Shown piece by piece: positions 41,648 through 50,626 of a stretch of DNA of 64,000 bases. The position numbers and the translations under genes are program-made. The stretch comes from Mesorhizobium loti (GTDB taxonomy: Bacteria > Pseudomonadota > Alphaproteobacteria > Rhizobiales > Rhizobiaceae). The first letter of the stretch is position 1, and each line of letters opens with the position of its first letter. The stretch is taken from NCBI RefSeq assembly GCF_003148495.1, contig NZ_QGGH01000006.1:124001-188000 (forward strand), given 5' to 3'. The notes below the pieces were generated by a model, which saw only the letters and a list, made by a program, of their open reading frames with translations, did no database searches and was not told where the DNA came from.

Positions 41648-42211
41648 TCAGCCCCTGACCAGCGCGACGAGATAGTCGGCACCGGTCTCCAGGGCATGGA
41701 AGGTGCAGTCCGACGGCGCTCCAAGCGCCAGGCAATCGCCTGGTTCGAGCCCGTGCACCACATCGCCCTCGACGAATTCGAGCCGCCCGGAAATGAGCCA
41801 TATCTGCTGCTTGATGAAGGCGTAGGAGGCGGCCGGGAAGCTGACCTTGGCGCCCGCCGGCAGCTGCACCCTGATCAGCTCGAGCGGCATGTCGGAAGCC
41901 GGCGAAAGGTGCCGTCTGACATAGCCGGTATCGGGATCGCGCCACACCGGCTGGTCGGCCTCGCGCAGCAGTCCGCCGCCCTGCAACTCCGCGCGCGCTA
42001 TCAAGGTTGACAGCGTCATGCCGAAGGCAGACGCGATGCGCACCAGAAGAGCCGCAGTCGGACTGGTCTTGCCGCGCTCGATCGTGCTCAGCATCGCCTT
42101 CGAGACGCCAGAACGCTCGGCAAGTTCGGCCAGAGACCAGTCCCGCATGATCCTTTCGGCGTGTATCCTTCGGCCGATCGTCGAGGAAATATCGTTCGCT
42201 ATATCATCCAT
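41648..42211 (-). CDS. XRE-family regulator with cupin domain
   Basis: This 187-residue regulator has an N-terminal HTH_XRE (WSLAELAERSGVSKAMLSTIERGKTSPTA) and a C-terminal cupin sensing domain (IRVQLPAGAKVSFP, QQIWLISGRLEFVEGD, LEPGDCLAL). The start at 42211 (MDDIANDISS) lies inside an inverted repeat that may be its own operator. Such proteins often control nearby acetyltransferases or amino acid use. Confidence 0.9.
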   Translation of the reverse strand: MDDIANDISSTIGRRIHAERIMRDWSLAELAERSGVSKAMLSTIERGKTSPTAALLVRIASAFGMTLSTLIARAELQGGGLLREADQPVWRDPDTGYVRRHLSPASDMPLELIRVQLPAGAKVSFPAASYAFIKQQIWLISGRLEFVEGDVVHGLEPGDCLALGAPSDCTFHALETGADYLVALVRG

Positions 42212-42228
42212 ACGTCTATTATAGCGAA
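42195..42228. promoter_or_regulatory. Inverted repeat over the XRE-cupin gene start
   Basis: TTCGCTATA (42195-42203) and TATAGCGAA (42220-42228) are perfect 9-bp arms 16 bp apart, bracketing the ATG at 42209-42211. Autorepression is likely. Confidence 0.5.
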
Positions 42229-42348
42229 ATATGGATGTGGGAAAAGAGCCGCCTCGCGACAATTTTCTCGGGCTCCTTAATCCTCTCTACACCATCCAAC
42301 CTCATCGGGCCTTAACCCCATTCCTGTAGGGTCGATACTCCAGGGGAA

Positions 42349-44199
42349 ATGGGGATTGGCCTGTCCATGTATGTCGAACGCGAAGCCTCCGTTGGGGAAC
42401 CGACATCTCAGGAGCGCCGCAACGCCGAGCAGAACGACAGACGCATCCTTGGCAATGTCGTGCAATGCGACGGCGCGCGTGCCACCATCAGCGCCTATGC
42501 GGACGATGTCGACGGCGCGGTGACCGGCCTGTGGACGGTCGGCAAGATGATTTCCATCAATCTTGGATCCACGCGAACCGTCGGCCTGGTCTACGAGATC
42601 GGCAAGTCGGATCGCGCCTGGAGCAATGAGGGCCAGAACGCGATCGAGGTCAGCATCGAACTGATCGGCGAAGTGCGTGATGGTGCAGAGCCCGGCGCCA
42701 GACCGGTCTTCGATCGCGGCATCACAACCTATCCGCATATCGGCGCCGTTGCGCATCGCATCCGCACCCGCGACCTGCAGGCGGTCTATGATCTCGCCGG
42801 GCGTCATTCGATCACCATCGGCACGCTCGCGCAGGACGAGACGATCGCCGCCAACATCGCCATCGACGATACGCTGGCGCGTCACTTCGCCATTGTCGGC
42901 ACCACCGGTGTCGGCAAATCCACCGCCGTCTCGCTGCTGCTGCGCAAGTCGATCGCGGCACGGCCCGACCTGCGCATCTTGATCCTCGACCCGCACAACG
43001 AGTTCGCGGCGTCGCTGCCCGAATACTGCGTCAGGGTCGATTCCAAGACCTTGGATCTTCCGTTCTGGATGTTCACGCTGGAGGAATTCGCCGAGGTGCT
43101 GTTTCGGGGCCGTGAGACCGAGCCCGAAGAAATCGATGCCTTGCGCGACCTCATTCCGGCCGCCAAGAACCTTTACCGCAATCCGAATTCCGGCGCCTAT
43201 CTGCGGCGCGGCAGCGATGCGCTGACCGCCGATACACCGGTGCCTTACCGTATCGCCGACCTCCTCAAGCAGATCGATGAGCGCATGGGCATGCTCGAAA
43301 GCAAAACCGATCGCCCGACGCTCCGATCGCTGAAGACGCGCATCGAATCGGCAGCTGCCGACCCACGCTACCGCTTCATGTTCAACTCGCGCCTGATCGA
43401 GGACACTATCCACGAGACGATCGGCAACATCTTCCGCGTGCCGCATCATGGTCGCCCGGTGACCTGCTTCGAGATGGCCGGCATGCCGTCCGAAGTGGTC
43501 AATTCCGTCTGTTCGGTGCTGGCGCGCCTGGCCTTCGACCTCGCTCTGTGGAGCGAAGGCAAGCTGCAGCTTCTGTTTTTGTGCGAAGAAGCGCACCGCT
43601 ATATGCCGGCCGACCCGCGTCTCGGCTTCGCGCCGACCAGGCATGCGCTGTCGCGCATCGCCAAGGAAGGCCGCAAGTATGGCTGTTATCTCGGCGTCGT
43701 CACCCAGCGCCCTGGAGAACTCGACCCGACCATCCTGTCGCAATGTTCGACCTTCTTCGCCATGCGGCTCGCCAATGAGCAGGACCAGGCGATCATCCGC
43801 TCGGCGATTGCCGACTCTTCCGCCTCGTCGCTTGCCTTCCTGTCCTCCATGGGCCAGCGCGAAGCCATCGCCTTCGGCGAAGGCGTGGCGACGACCATGC
43901 GGCTGAAGTTCGAAAAACTGCCGAGCCACCTGCTTCCCGGCACGGCCAAGCGCGAAGAGGCAGCCTCTTCGAAAGCCGGCGACGATGTCGATCTGGTGGC
44001 GATCGTCGAACGCCTGCGCAACGTGCCGAAACCAACGCAGCAGGCGATGGCCTTCGCGGAAGTCGTCGATTCAGGCCGCCAGGCGGGCGATCCCGACTAC
44101 CGCAAGCCACCCGCCGCGCGCGCGCCATCGGACGACGATTTCGACATGCGCTACGGTCTCAAGCCCGCAACCTTCGGCCTGCGCCCGCAAAACGATTAG
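42349..44199 (+). CDS. HerA-like ATPase (DUF87)
   Basis: This 616-residue FtsK/HerA-superfamily ATPase has an N-terminal beta-barrel (HAS-barrel-like, about 30-110), Walker A GTTGVGKST (184-192), Walker B LQLLFLCEEAHRY, and sensor/arginine region ALSRIAKEGRKYGCYLGVVTQRP. HerA pumps DNA in repair with NurA, or in defence systems with other partners. No NurA or effector gene is adjacent. AGGGGAA precedes the ATG at 42349. Confidence 0.88.
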   Translation: MGIGLSMYVEREASVGEPTSQERRNAEQNDRRILGNVVQCDGARATISAYADDVDGAVTGLWTVGKMISINLGSTRTVGLVYEIGKSDRAWSNEGQNAIEVSIELIGEVRDGAEPGARPVFDRGITTYPHIGAVAHRIRTRDLQAVYDLAGRHSITIGTLAQDETIAANIAIDDTLARHFAIVGTTGVGKSTAVSLLLRKSIAARPDLRILILDPHNEFAASLPEYCVRVDSKTLDLPFWMFTLEEFAEVLFRGRETEPEEIDALRDLIPAAKNLYRNPNSGAYLRRGSDALTADTPVPYRIADLLKQIDERMGMLESKTDRPTLRSLKTRIESAAADPRYRFMFNSRLIEDTIHETIGNIFRVPHHGRPVTCFEMAGMPSEVVNSVCSVLARLAFDLALWSEGKLQLLFLCEEAHRYMPADPRLGFAPTRHALSRIAKEGRKYGCYLGVVTQRPGELDPTILSQCSTFFAMRLANEQDQAIIRSAIADSSASSLAFLSSMGQREAIAFGEGVATTMRLKFEKLPSHLLPGTAKREEAASSKAGDDVDLVAIVERLRNVPKPTQQAMAFAEVVDSGRQAGDPDYRKPPAARAPSDDDFDMRYGLKPATFGLRPQND

Positions 44200-44280
44200 G
44201 TCAGCAGCATCAAGTCCTCTGCCGACTGACCGAGAAGCCGCGCCAGGCTTCCGAGGCTCAGCTTCGTTAGCTTGCTTGGG

Positions 44281-44428
44281 TAAATCCCGAAAGGGAATTC
44301 ATCAGGCCGAGTTGCATGACGTGGCTTTCGAGAAGCCGGAGCGGAGCGGACATCTAGTCCGTGAGCACCGGAAGTCGAGAAAGCCGCGCCAGGCAACTCG
44401 GCCTCATGAATTCTTCTTCGGGATTTTA
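44281..44428. repeat. Inverted-repeat element, copy 1
   Basis: Terminal arms of about 34 bp face inward: left 44281-44315 begins TAAATCCCGAAAGGGAATTC and right 44393-44428 ends TTCTTCGGGATTTTA. Between them is a conserved core GAAGCCGGAGCGGAGCG followed by a GGAC-atctA-GTCC stem and GTGAGC. The core is shared with 57956-58125. The right end supplies the TAA of the diguanylate cyclase. It is non-coding, probably a MITE/REP-like element. Confidence 0.75.
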
Positions 44429-45217
44429 GGCGCAGACGCGGTTGCGGCCTTGCCTCTTCGCCTCGTAGAGCTGGCGATCGGCGCGGCGATAGAACTCTTC
44501 CGCAGTCTCCTTGCGGTCCCAGACGGCAAGCCCGACGCTGGTGGTGATCTTGAGGCGGACATTGCCTGACAGCACCGACATGTTGGCGATCGCCTTGCGG
44601 ATGCGCTCGGCAAACTTGCCCAGAAGCTCGGCGTCCATGTTGGGCGTGACCACGGCGAACTCCTCGCCGCCCAATCGCGCCACCACGTCGTGGTAGCGCG
44701 TCATGTCCTTGAGACAGTTTGCGACGGCCTTGAGCACCTCGTCGCCAACGTCATGGCCGTGGGTGTCGTTGACCTGCTTGAAATGGTCGAGATCGAGGAT
44801 CATCAGCCCGACGGGCTTTTCGATACGCCTGAACTCCTCGAGATACTCCTTCAGCGCATCGTCGAAATAGCGCCGGTTCTGCATGCCGGTCAGGCCGTCG
44901 GTCAGGGCCGCATGCTCGAGCGTTTCCGAGCGGGCGCTGAGCGAGACCGTCATGGCGCGCAGCTTGCCTTCTTCCGTCGCCTGTTTTCGGATCAGCGGAT
45001 AGATGAAGAAAATGCCGAAGAACAGCGCAGTGGCCAGGAGCACGCCGGTCGCGAACAAAAGCTTGTTGAGATAGATGACCTTGTCCAGGCCCGAAGCCGT
45101 ATGCAGCTCGTTGGCGAAGGATTGCAGAAGCCCATAGGCATGCAGCGTCACCAGGCCAGCGGCCAGGATCACGAAAATAAAGACGAAAAATGCTGATTCC
45201 GCCTTGTGGAAACGCAT
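44426..45217 (-). CDS. Membrane-bound diguanylate cyclase (GGDEF)
   Basis: This 263-residue protein has two membrane helices (about 8-30 and 50-74) around a short periplasmic loop, then a GGDEF domain with LTDGLTGMQNRRYFDDAL, DLDHFKQVNDTHGHDVGDEV and the active-site RLGGEEFAV. A GGEEF signature is a competent variant. It makes c-di-GMP. No inhibitory-site RxxD is obvious. The stop codon lies at the edge of an inverted-repeat element. Confidence 0.93.
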   Translation of the reverse strand: MRFHKAESAFFVFIFVILAAGLVTLHAYGLLQSFANELHTASGLDKVIYLNKLLFATGVLLATALFFGIFFIYPLIRKQATEEGKLRAMTVSLSARSETLEHAALTDGLTGMQNRRYFDDALKEYLEEFRRIEKPVGLMILDLDHFKQVNDTHGHDVGDEVLKAVANCLKDMTRYHDVVARLGGEEFAVVTPNMDAELLGKFAERIRKAIANMSVLSGNVRLKITTSVGLAVWDRKETAEEFYRRADRQLYEAKRQGRNRVCA

Positions 45218-45346
45218 CTGCTCCCCAATGGAAAAGTGCCCACTGACCTTATGGCATGGGCGGGCTTACGGAGGGTTAACTTGGACAACCGCAACGAGAA
45301 CCTTTCCTTGCAGGTAAACTTTTCTGGTTGCAATAGAAACAAGCGA

Positions 45347-46282
45347 TCAGATCGTGGTTTCCAGATCGTCACCAGGGCGCAATCTCAGCCATTCCGGCCC
45401 CAGCTGATGCCTGAACCAGGTTGTCTGCCGCTTGGAATATTGCCTGGTCGCAATCTTGGCGCGTTCGATCGCCTCGGGAAAGCCAATCTCTCCGGCCATC
45501 GCGGCCTGCAGTTCGCGAACGCCGATCGCTTTCATCGCCGGCAAATCGCGACCGAGGCCAAGCGCCGATAGCCGCCGAACCTCGTCCAGCGCGCCTTTGT
45601 CCAGCATCTGGTCGAAGCGTTTTTCGATGCGGCCGACCAGCACCGCCCGGTCCGGCTCGATCACGAAGAAACGCGCGCTGCCCCTGTCGATGAGTGGCTG
45701 GCCGCGTTCTGCCTGCCATTCCCGGATCGAACGGCCCGACGCGTCGAGCACCTCCAATGCCCGCACGACACGCTGGCTGTCGGTCGGCTTCAGCGTCATG
45801 GCGGTCGCCGAATCCTCGCGCAGCAGCAGGCCGTGCAGCTTGACGGCGCCCTGCTCCTTCAACTCGTAACGCCAGCGGTCGCGGATCCGCTGCGGAATGT
45901 CGGGCATTTCCGAAATGCCCTCGGCCAGCGCGCGAAAATAGAGCCCGGTGCCGCCGACAAAGATTACGGGCCGGCCGGAGAGCGTGCCGTCGTCGATCAG
46001 CTTCATCACGTCGCGCAGCCAGGCGCCGGTGGAATAGGCTGTGGCCGGATGGACATGGCCGTAGAGGAAATGCGGTGCGCGCGCGAGGTCGGCTGCCTCC
46101 GGCCGGGCGGTCAGCACGTCGAGCACCGAATAGCCCTGCATGGAATCGGTGTTGACGATCACGCCACCCTTGCGCTCGGCCAGATCGAGCGCCAGCGCCG
46201 ACTTGCCGCTGGCGGTCGGCCCGGCTATCAGGATCGCGTTCTTCACGCGGCCCTCGCCCGCTTGTCCGCCGGAATGTTCCAT
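45347..46282 (-). CDS. miaA: tRNA dimethylallyltransferase
   Basis: This 311-residue enzyme adds an isopentenyl group to A37 of tRNAs reading UNN codons. Walker-type GPTASGKS lies at 21-28, followed by VNTDSMQGYSVLDVLTARP, PHFLYGHV and FVGGTGLYFRALAEGI. The ATG at 46282 overlaps the divergent serB ATG and has no clear ribosome site. A GTG at 46246 (VKNAILIAG) with GCGAGGG upstream is a serious alternative. The long N-terminal frame beyond 46282 is a shadow of serB. Confidence 0.93.
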   Translation of the reverse strand: MEHSGGQAGEGRVKNAILIAGPTASGKSALALDLAERKGGVIVNTDSMQGYSVLDVLTARPEAADLARAPHFLYGHVHPATAYSTGAWLRDVMKLIDDGTLSGRPVIFVGGTGLYFRALAEGISEMPDIPQRIRDRWRYELKEQGAVKLHGLLLREDSATAMTLKPTDSQRVVRALEVLDASGRSIREWQAERGQPLIDRGSARFFVIEPDRAVLVGRIEKRFDQMLDKGALDEVRRLSALGLGRDLPAMKAIGVRELQAAMAGEIGFPEAIERAKIATRQYSKRQTTWFRHQLGPEWLRLRPGDDLETTI

Positions 46283-47168
46283 GCCGCTTGTCGCCACGCT
46301 TGTTTCCCGTCCCACTGAGCGCGCTTTGTCGCTGTCGCTTGCGAATATGGCGTCACGGTCGGTCGGCGCAAGCGCTGTTGTCTGGCTGGCTGAAGGGATT
46401 GCCTGCGATCTCGTCCTGCCCGAGGTGGCTGATGCCGCTGATACGAATGCCGCCTTGCGCACGGCACTCGCCACCGAGGCGGTCGACGTGATCGTCCAGC
46501 AGGCCGAAACCCGCCGCAAGAAAATCCTGATCGCCGACATGGATTCGACCATGATCGACCAGGAATGCATCGACGAACTGGCCGATGAGATCGGCGTCAA
46601 GGATCGGGTTGCCACGATTACCGCGCGATCGATGAATGGCGAGATCGCTTTCGAACCGGCCCTGCGCGAGCGGGTGGCGTTGCTCAAGGGTCTCGACGCC
46701 GCCGTGGTCGATCGCATCGTCGCCAATCGCCTGACGCTGGCCTCGGGCGGCCGCGCGCTGGTCCGGACCATGCGCGCCAATGGCGCCTGGACGGCACTCG
46801 TGTCCGGCGGATTCGAGGTCTTCACGACGCGCATCGCGGCCATGCTCGGCTTCCAGGAGAACCGCGCCAATCGCCTGCTCGAACAGGACGGCCGCTTCAC
46901 CGGGCTGGTCGGCGAGCCGATCCTCGGCCGCGCCGCAAAGGCCGACGCGCTGCTCGAAATTTCAGCGCGGCTCGGCCTGACCCCCGCCGACGCCATCGCG
47001 GTCGGCGACGGCGCCAATGATCTCGACATGATCCGCCTGGCCGGTACCGGTGTCGCGCTTCACGCCAAGCCAACGGTCGCGGCACAGGCAAAGGTCCGCA
47101 TCGACCATGGCGACCTGACTGCGCTGCTCTATGTGCAGGGCTACAAACAGGAAGAGTTTGTGCAATGA
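46281..47168 (+). CDS. serB: Phosphoserine phosphatase
   Basis: This 295-residue HAD-family enzyme makes the last step of serine synthesis. It has an N-terminal degenerate ACT-like region, motif I ADMDSTMIDQECIDELAD, motif II VSGGFEVF, and motif III GDGANDLDMI in AIAVGDGANDL. The ATG at 46281 has GGAA upstream and overlaps the miaA start by two bases on the other strand. A GNAT gene follows with a 4-nt overlap. Confidence 0.95.
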   Translation: MPLVATLVSRPTERALSLSLANMASRSVGASAVVWLAEGIACDLVLPEVADAADTNAALRTALATEAVDVIVQQAETRRKKILIADMDSTMIDQECIDELADEIGVKDRVATITARSMNGEIAFEPALRERVALLKGLDAAVVDRIVANRLTLASGGRALVRTMRANGAWTALVSGGFEVFTTRIAAMLGFQENRANRLLEQDGRFTGLVGEPILGRAAKADALLEISARLGLTPADAIAVGDGANDLDMIRLAGTGVALHAKPTVAAQAKVRIDHGDLTALLYVQGYKQEEFVQ

Positions 47169-47737
47169 AACCAATGCGTACCGAGCGCCTGATCCTGCGC
47201 AACTGGGAGGATCGCGACCGCGCACTTTTCCATCGCATCAACTCCGACGAACAGGTGATGGAGTTCTTTCCGTTCCGCCGCGATCGCGCCGCCGCGGATG
47301 CCAAGATGGACGAGTTCCGGGCCTGGATCGCGGAGGGCGGATACGGTTTTGCCGCCGCCGAGATCACCGCCACCGGTGAATCCATCGGCTTCATCGGTCT
47401 CCTCGACACCGATCATGTGCCATCCCTGCCCGCCGGCACCGTCGAGATCGGCTGGCGGCTGGCACCTGAGTTCTGGGGCAAGGGCTATGTCACCGAGGCA
47501 GCCGAAGCATGGCTGGCCTACGGCTTCGAGACGCTTGGCCTCGATGAAATCGTGTCATTCGCCGTCGCGGCCAACCGCCGCTCCACCGCCGTCATGCAAC
47601 GCCTCGGCATGACCGCAGATCCGTCCAGCGATTTCGACCACCCCAGCATTCCCGACAGCCATCCCGCGCTCAAACGACACGTGCTCTACAGGCTGTCGCG
47701 CCAGGACTGGCAGGCAAGAAAAAGGGCGGCTCGCTAG
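47165..47737 (+). CDS. GNAT-family acetyltransferase (RimJ/RimL type)
   Basis: This 190-residue protein has the RimJ/L pattern: MRTERLILRNWEDRDRALF, then IGWRLAPEFWGKGYVTEAAEA (acetyl-CoA site) and a terminal VAANRRSTAVMQRLGM. It is translationally coupled to serB (ATGA). The acceptor could be a protein N-terminus or a small amine. The terminator at 47720 overlaps its stop codon. Confidence 0.9.
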   Translation: MKPMRTERLILRNWEDRDRALFHRINSDEQVMEFFPFRRDRAAADAKMDEFRAWIAEGGYGFAAAEITATGESIGFIGLLDTDHVPSLPAGTVEIGWRLAPEFWGKGYVTEAAEAWLAYGFETLGLDEIVSFAVAANRRSTAVMQRLGMTADPSSDFDHPSIPDSHPALKRHVLYRLSRQDWQARKRAAR

Positions 47738-47750
47738 CCGCCCTTTTCTT
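47720..47750 (+). terminator. Intrinsic terminator after serB-GNAT
   Basis: AAGGGCGGC pairs with GCCGCCCTT around TCGCTA, followed by TTCTTT. The GNAT stop codon lies within the loop-stem junction. A-run on the left lets it work for the convergent degP-like gene too. Confidence 0.85.
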
Positions 47751-47775
47751 TCAGTGCTGTCGGATCTTCCGGAGC

Positions 47776-49290
47776 TCAGTCCATCCGTATCGTGACGAAC
47801 CTGAGCTCGCCGGTCTTCGACGCCAGCATCAGCAGCGCGTTCTTGCGCCCCTGTTCCTTCAAGGCGCCGATCCGGTCCATGACGTCCTTGGGCGTGGCAA
47901 CCGATTCCTGTGCGATCTCGGTGATCACCTCGCCCGGCTGGATGCCTCGCTCAGCGGCAGCCGAATCCTTGCTGACATCGGTGATGACGACACCGGAGAC
48001 GTCGGCGGCAATGCTGAACTTCTTGCGCGTCTCGTCGTTTAGTTCGCCGACCGTCATGCCGAGCACCGAAGCCGTCGAAACGGCTGGAGCCTTGTCGCCC
48101 TTGTTCTGGTCGGTGTTGCTGCCGTCCTCGCCGCTGGCGAGCTTTTCGCCATCCTCGAGCCGGCCGAGCGTCACTTTCACGGTCTGCTCGACACCCTTGC
48201 GCACGATGAGCACGTCGACGGCCTTGCCAACCGGGCTTTCGGCGACCACGCGCGGCAGGTCGCGCATTTCATGGATGTCCTTGCCGTCGAACTTGATGAT
48301 GACGTCACCGGCCTGGATGGTCCCATTGTCGACCGGACCGCCCTTGATGACGCCGGCAACCAGCGCGCCCTTGGCAGTCGCCATGCCGAGGCTCTCGGCG
48401 ATGTCGTCGGTCACCGGCTGGATGCGCACGCCGAGCCAGCCGCGCCGTGTCTCGCCGAACTGGCGCAACTGGTCGACGACGCCCGAGGCGAGCTGCGAGG
48501 GAATGGAGAAGCCGATGCCGATCGAGCCGCCGGAAGGCGAAATGATCGCGGTGTTGATGCCGATGACCTCGCCTGCACTATTGAACAGCGGTCCGCCGGA
48601 ATTGCCGCGGTTGATCGCGGCATCGGTCTGGATGAAGTCGTCATAAGGGCCGGAATTGATGTCGCGGTTGCGGGCGGAGACGATGCCGACCGTCACCGTG
48701 CCGCCGAGGCCGAACGGATTGCCGATCGCCATCACCCAGTCGCCGACGCGCATCTTGGTGGAATCGCCGAACTTCACGGCTGTCAGCTTGTGGCCCTTCG
48801 GATCGACCTTCAGCACCGCGACATCCGTCTTGGTATCGGTGCCGACCAGCGTCGCCTTCAAGGTGATGCCGTCGGAGAAATTGACCTCGATGTCGTCGGC
48901 GTCGGCGATGACATGGTTGTTGGTGACGACGATGCCTTGCTCGGCATCGACGACGAAGCCGGAGCCCAGAGACTGCACCTTCTGCGCGCCGTTGTCCTTG
49001 TCGCCGCCACGGTTCTTGAAGAAATCGTCGAAGAAATCCTGGAAGGGTGAGCCCTCGGGCAACTGAGGCATCGGCACCGCACCCGGACCTTCGGTGCCCT
49101 TCACCGTCTGCGAGGTCGAGATATTGACCACGGCGCCGAGCAGGCCTTGCGCCAGGTCGGCGACCGAAGCAGGTCCATCCGCGGCAAATGTCGGTGTCAC
49201 GGACGGGACAGCGACGGCGCTGACAAGAAGTGCCGCCGCGCCGGCGATGAACGTCCGCCGTGCCGCGCGCAAAATAGAATTGGATGTCAT
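47776..49290 (-). CDS. DegP/HtrA-like periplasmic serine protease (Do family)
   Basis: This 504-residue protease has a signal peptide (about 1-37, AVPSVTPTFAA). The trypsin-like domain carries the triad His in VTNNHVIADAD, Asp in TDVAVLKVD and Ser in NRGNSGGPLFN, followed by two PDZ domains (LGVRIQPVTDDIAESL, then GVVITDVSKDSAAAERG). It degrades misfolded envelope proteins. GGGAGG precedes the ATG. It lies downstream of hflK-hflC-DUF2065, a conserved quality-control cluster. Confidence 0.94.
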   Translation of the reverse strand: MTSNSILRAARRTFIAGAAALLVSAVAVPSVTPTFAADGPASVADLAQGLLGAVVNISTSQTVKGTEGPGAVPMPQLPEGSPFQDFFDDFFKNRGGDKDNGAQKVQSLGSGFVVDAEQGIVVTNNHVIADADDIEVNFSDGITLKATLVGTDTKTDVAVLKVDPKGHKLTAVKFGDSTKMRVGDWVMAIGNPFGLGGTVTVGIVSARNRDINSGPYDDFIQTDAAINRGNSGGPLFNSAGEVIGINTAIISPSGGSIGIGFSIPSQLASGVVDQLRQFGETRRGWLGVRIQPVTDDIAESLGMATAKGALVAGVIKGGPVDNGTIQAGDVIIKFDGKDIHEMRDLPRVVAESPVGKAVDVLIVRKGVEQTVKVTLGRLEDGEKLASGEDGSNTDQNKGDKAPAVSTASVLGMTVGELNDETRKKFSIAADVSGVVITDVSKDSAAAERGIQPGEVITEIAQESVATPKDVMDRIGALKEQGRKNALLMLASKTGELRFVTIRMD

Positions 49291-49462
49291 CGAGAAGCCT
49301 CCCGGTATTCTTGAAAAGAAAAGCGCTTCGACGAAAACGCCGCGTCGCGCCATGTTGGCAAAAAATACGGCACGTTTGCGGCTATGACTATCGGCAGAGG
49401 ATAAATCATCCGTTATCTCGGATCGAAGCTCGTATCCCCGGGATCGAAGCTCGCCGCCGCCG

Positions 49463-49651
49463 TCATCCGCCTCGCACCAGCCAGACGATGCCGACACCGA
49501 TGGCGATCGCCGCCAGCCCGGCAATCCGGAGCGCGTTCTCGGGCAGCGACAGCACTTCGGTGGCAAGCTTCCTGGCAAGGCCGGGAAAGCCGCCATAGAC
49601 CAGACCTTCTATGACAAGGACGAGGCCCATGGCGGCGAGAAAATCCTGCAC
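49463..49651 (-). CDS. DUF2065 small membrane protein
   Basis: This 62-residue protein has two hydrophobic helices (MGLVLVIEGLVYGGFPGLARK and IAGLAAIAIGVGIVWLVRGG) typical of DUF2065. It starts 6 nt after hflC and is commonly found in this position. Function is unknown; it may modulate the HflKC complex. Confidence 0.88.
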   Translation of the reverse strand: MQDFLAAMGLVLVIEGLVYGGFPGLARKLATEVLSLPENALRIAGLAAIAIGVGIVWLVRGG

Positions 49652-49657
49652 CGGCCG

Positions 49658-50626
49658 CTACTGGCCGGTGCTTGGCTGTGCCGCCGGCGCGGCAGGTGCC
49701 GTCGCCGGAGCGGTTGGGGCCGGCGAAACCGGCTTCGCCGGCGCCTCGCTGCCGTCGGGATTGCGGAAGAAGCGGAAGAACTCCGAGTTCGGCGACAGCA
49801 CCATCGTCGTTCCGGTGTTGTCCAGCGCCGTGCCATAGGCATTCATCGACCGGTAGAAGTCGAAGAAAGCCGGATCGCGCTGATACGCTCCCGCGAAGGT
49901 GGCGCTGCGCTGGGCTTCGCCCTCGCCTCGCAGGATTTCCGACTCTTTCTGCGCTTCGGCGACGATCTCGACCACTTCGCGATCGGCGCGGGCCGTGATG
50001 CGCTGCGCCGCTTCGTTACCGCGTGCCCTCAGCCGCGCGGCTTCCGCCAGGCGTTCCGCCTTCATGCGGTCGAAGGTCTGCTGTGAGACCTCGGCCGTGA
50101 GATCCGTGCGGCGGATACGGACATCCTCGATCTGCAGGCCGAGCGACGTTGCGTCGGGCCTGAGCTGATCGCGGACTTCGCGCATCATCACGGCGCGCTG
50201 TTCAGAGAGTGCGGCCTCGAAATCGCGCAGACCGTAGACACGGCGCAAGGCGGCGTCGAGACGCGTCCTGAGCCGGGCTTCGGCCAATTCGATCTGACCG
50301 GACACGGCGGAGCGGAAGACCCGCGGATCCGAGATGCGATAGGCGATGAAGGCGTCGACCTCATAGAACTTGCCGCCCGACACCTGGACGCGAATGTTGT
50401 CGAGGTCGAAGCGCAGCACCCGGTTCTCGATCAGTTGCACCGTGTCGGCGTCGAAGAACGAGAACGGCGCCTTGAAGTAGATGCCGGGCTTGCTCTTGAC
50501 GTCGACGATCTCGCCGAACCTGAGCACCAGTGCCTGCTGGCGCGCATTGACCACAAAGACCGACGAATAGAGCAGGAACAGGATGACGGCCGCTGCGACG
50601 ACGATGATGGGAAGACGGTTGGCCAT
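49658..50626 (-). CDS. hflC: HflC, SPFH-domain modulator of FtsH
   Basis: This 322-residue SPFH/prohibitin protein has an N-terminal anchor (IIVVAAAVILFLLYSSVFVV), VNARQQALVLRFGEIVDVK, and a coiled coil with RMKAERLAEAARLRARGNEA. It ends in an unusual Pro/Ala-rich tail. It pairs with HflK around the FtsH protease. The ATG overlaps the hflK stop (TGATG), and the GTG one codon earlier is not needed. Confidence 0.95.
   Translation of the reverse strand: MANRLPIIVVAAAVILFLLYSSVFVVNARQQALVLRFGEIVDVKSKPGIYFKAPFSFFDADTVQLIENRVLRFDLDNIRVQVSGGKFYEVDAFIAYRISDPRVFRSAVSGQIELAEARLRTRLDAALRRVYGLRDFEAALSEQRAVMMREVRDQLRPDATSLGLQIEDVRIRRTDLTAEVSQQTFDRMKAERLAEAARLRARGNEAAQRITARADREVVEIVAEAQKESEILRGEGEAQRSATFAGAYQRDPAFFDFYRSMNAYGTALDNTGTTMVLSPNSEFFRFFRNPDGSEAPAKPVSPAPTAPATAPAAPAAQPSTGQ

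Noticed and set aside
42277..43929. 550-codon minus-strand frame opposite the HerA-like gene
   Set aside because: Antisense shadow lacking recognisable domains; Walker motifs are on the + strand.
46283..47029. N-terminal extension of miaA to a 560-residue protein
   Set aside because: The extension is antisense to serB and has a Ser/Arg-rich shadow composition; MiaA is normally about 300 residues.
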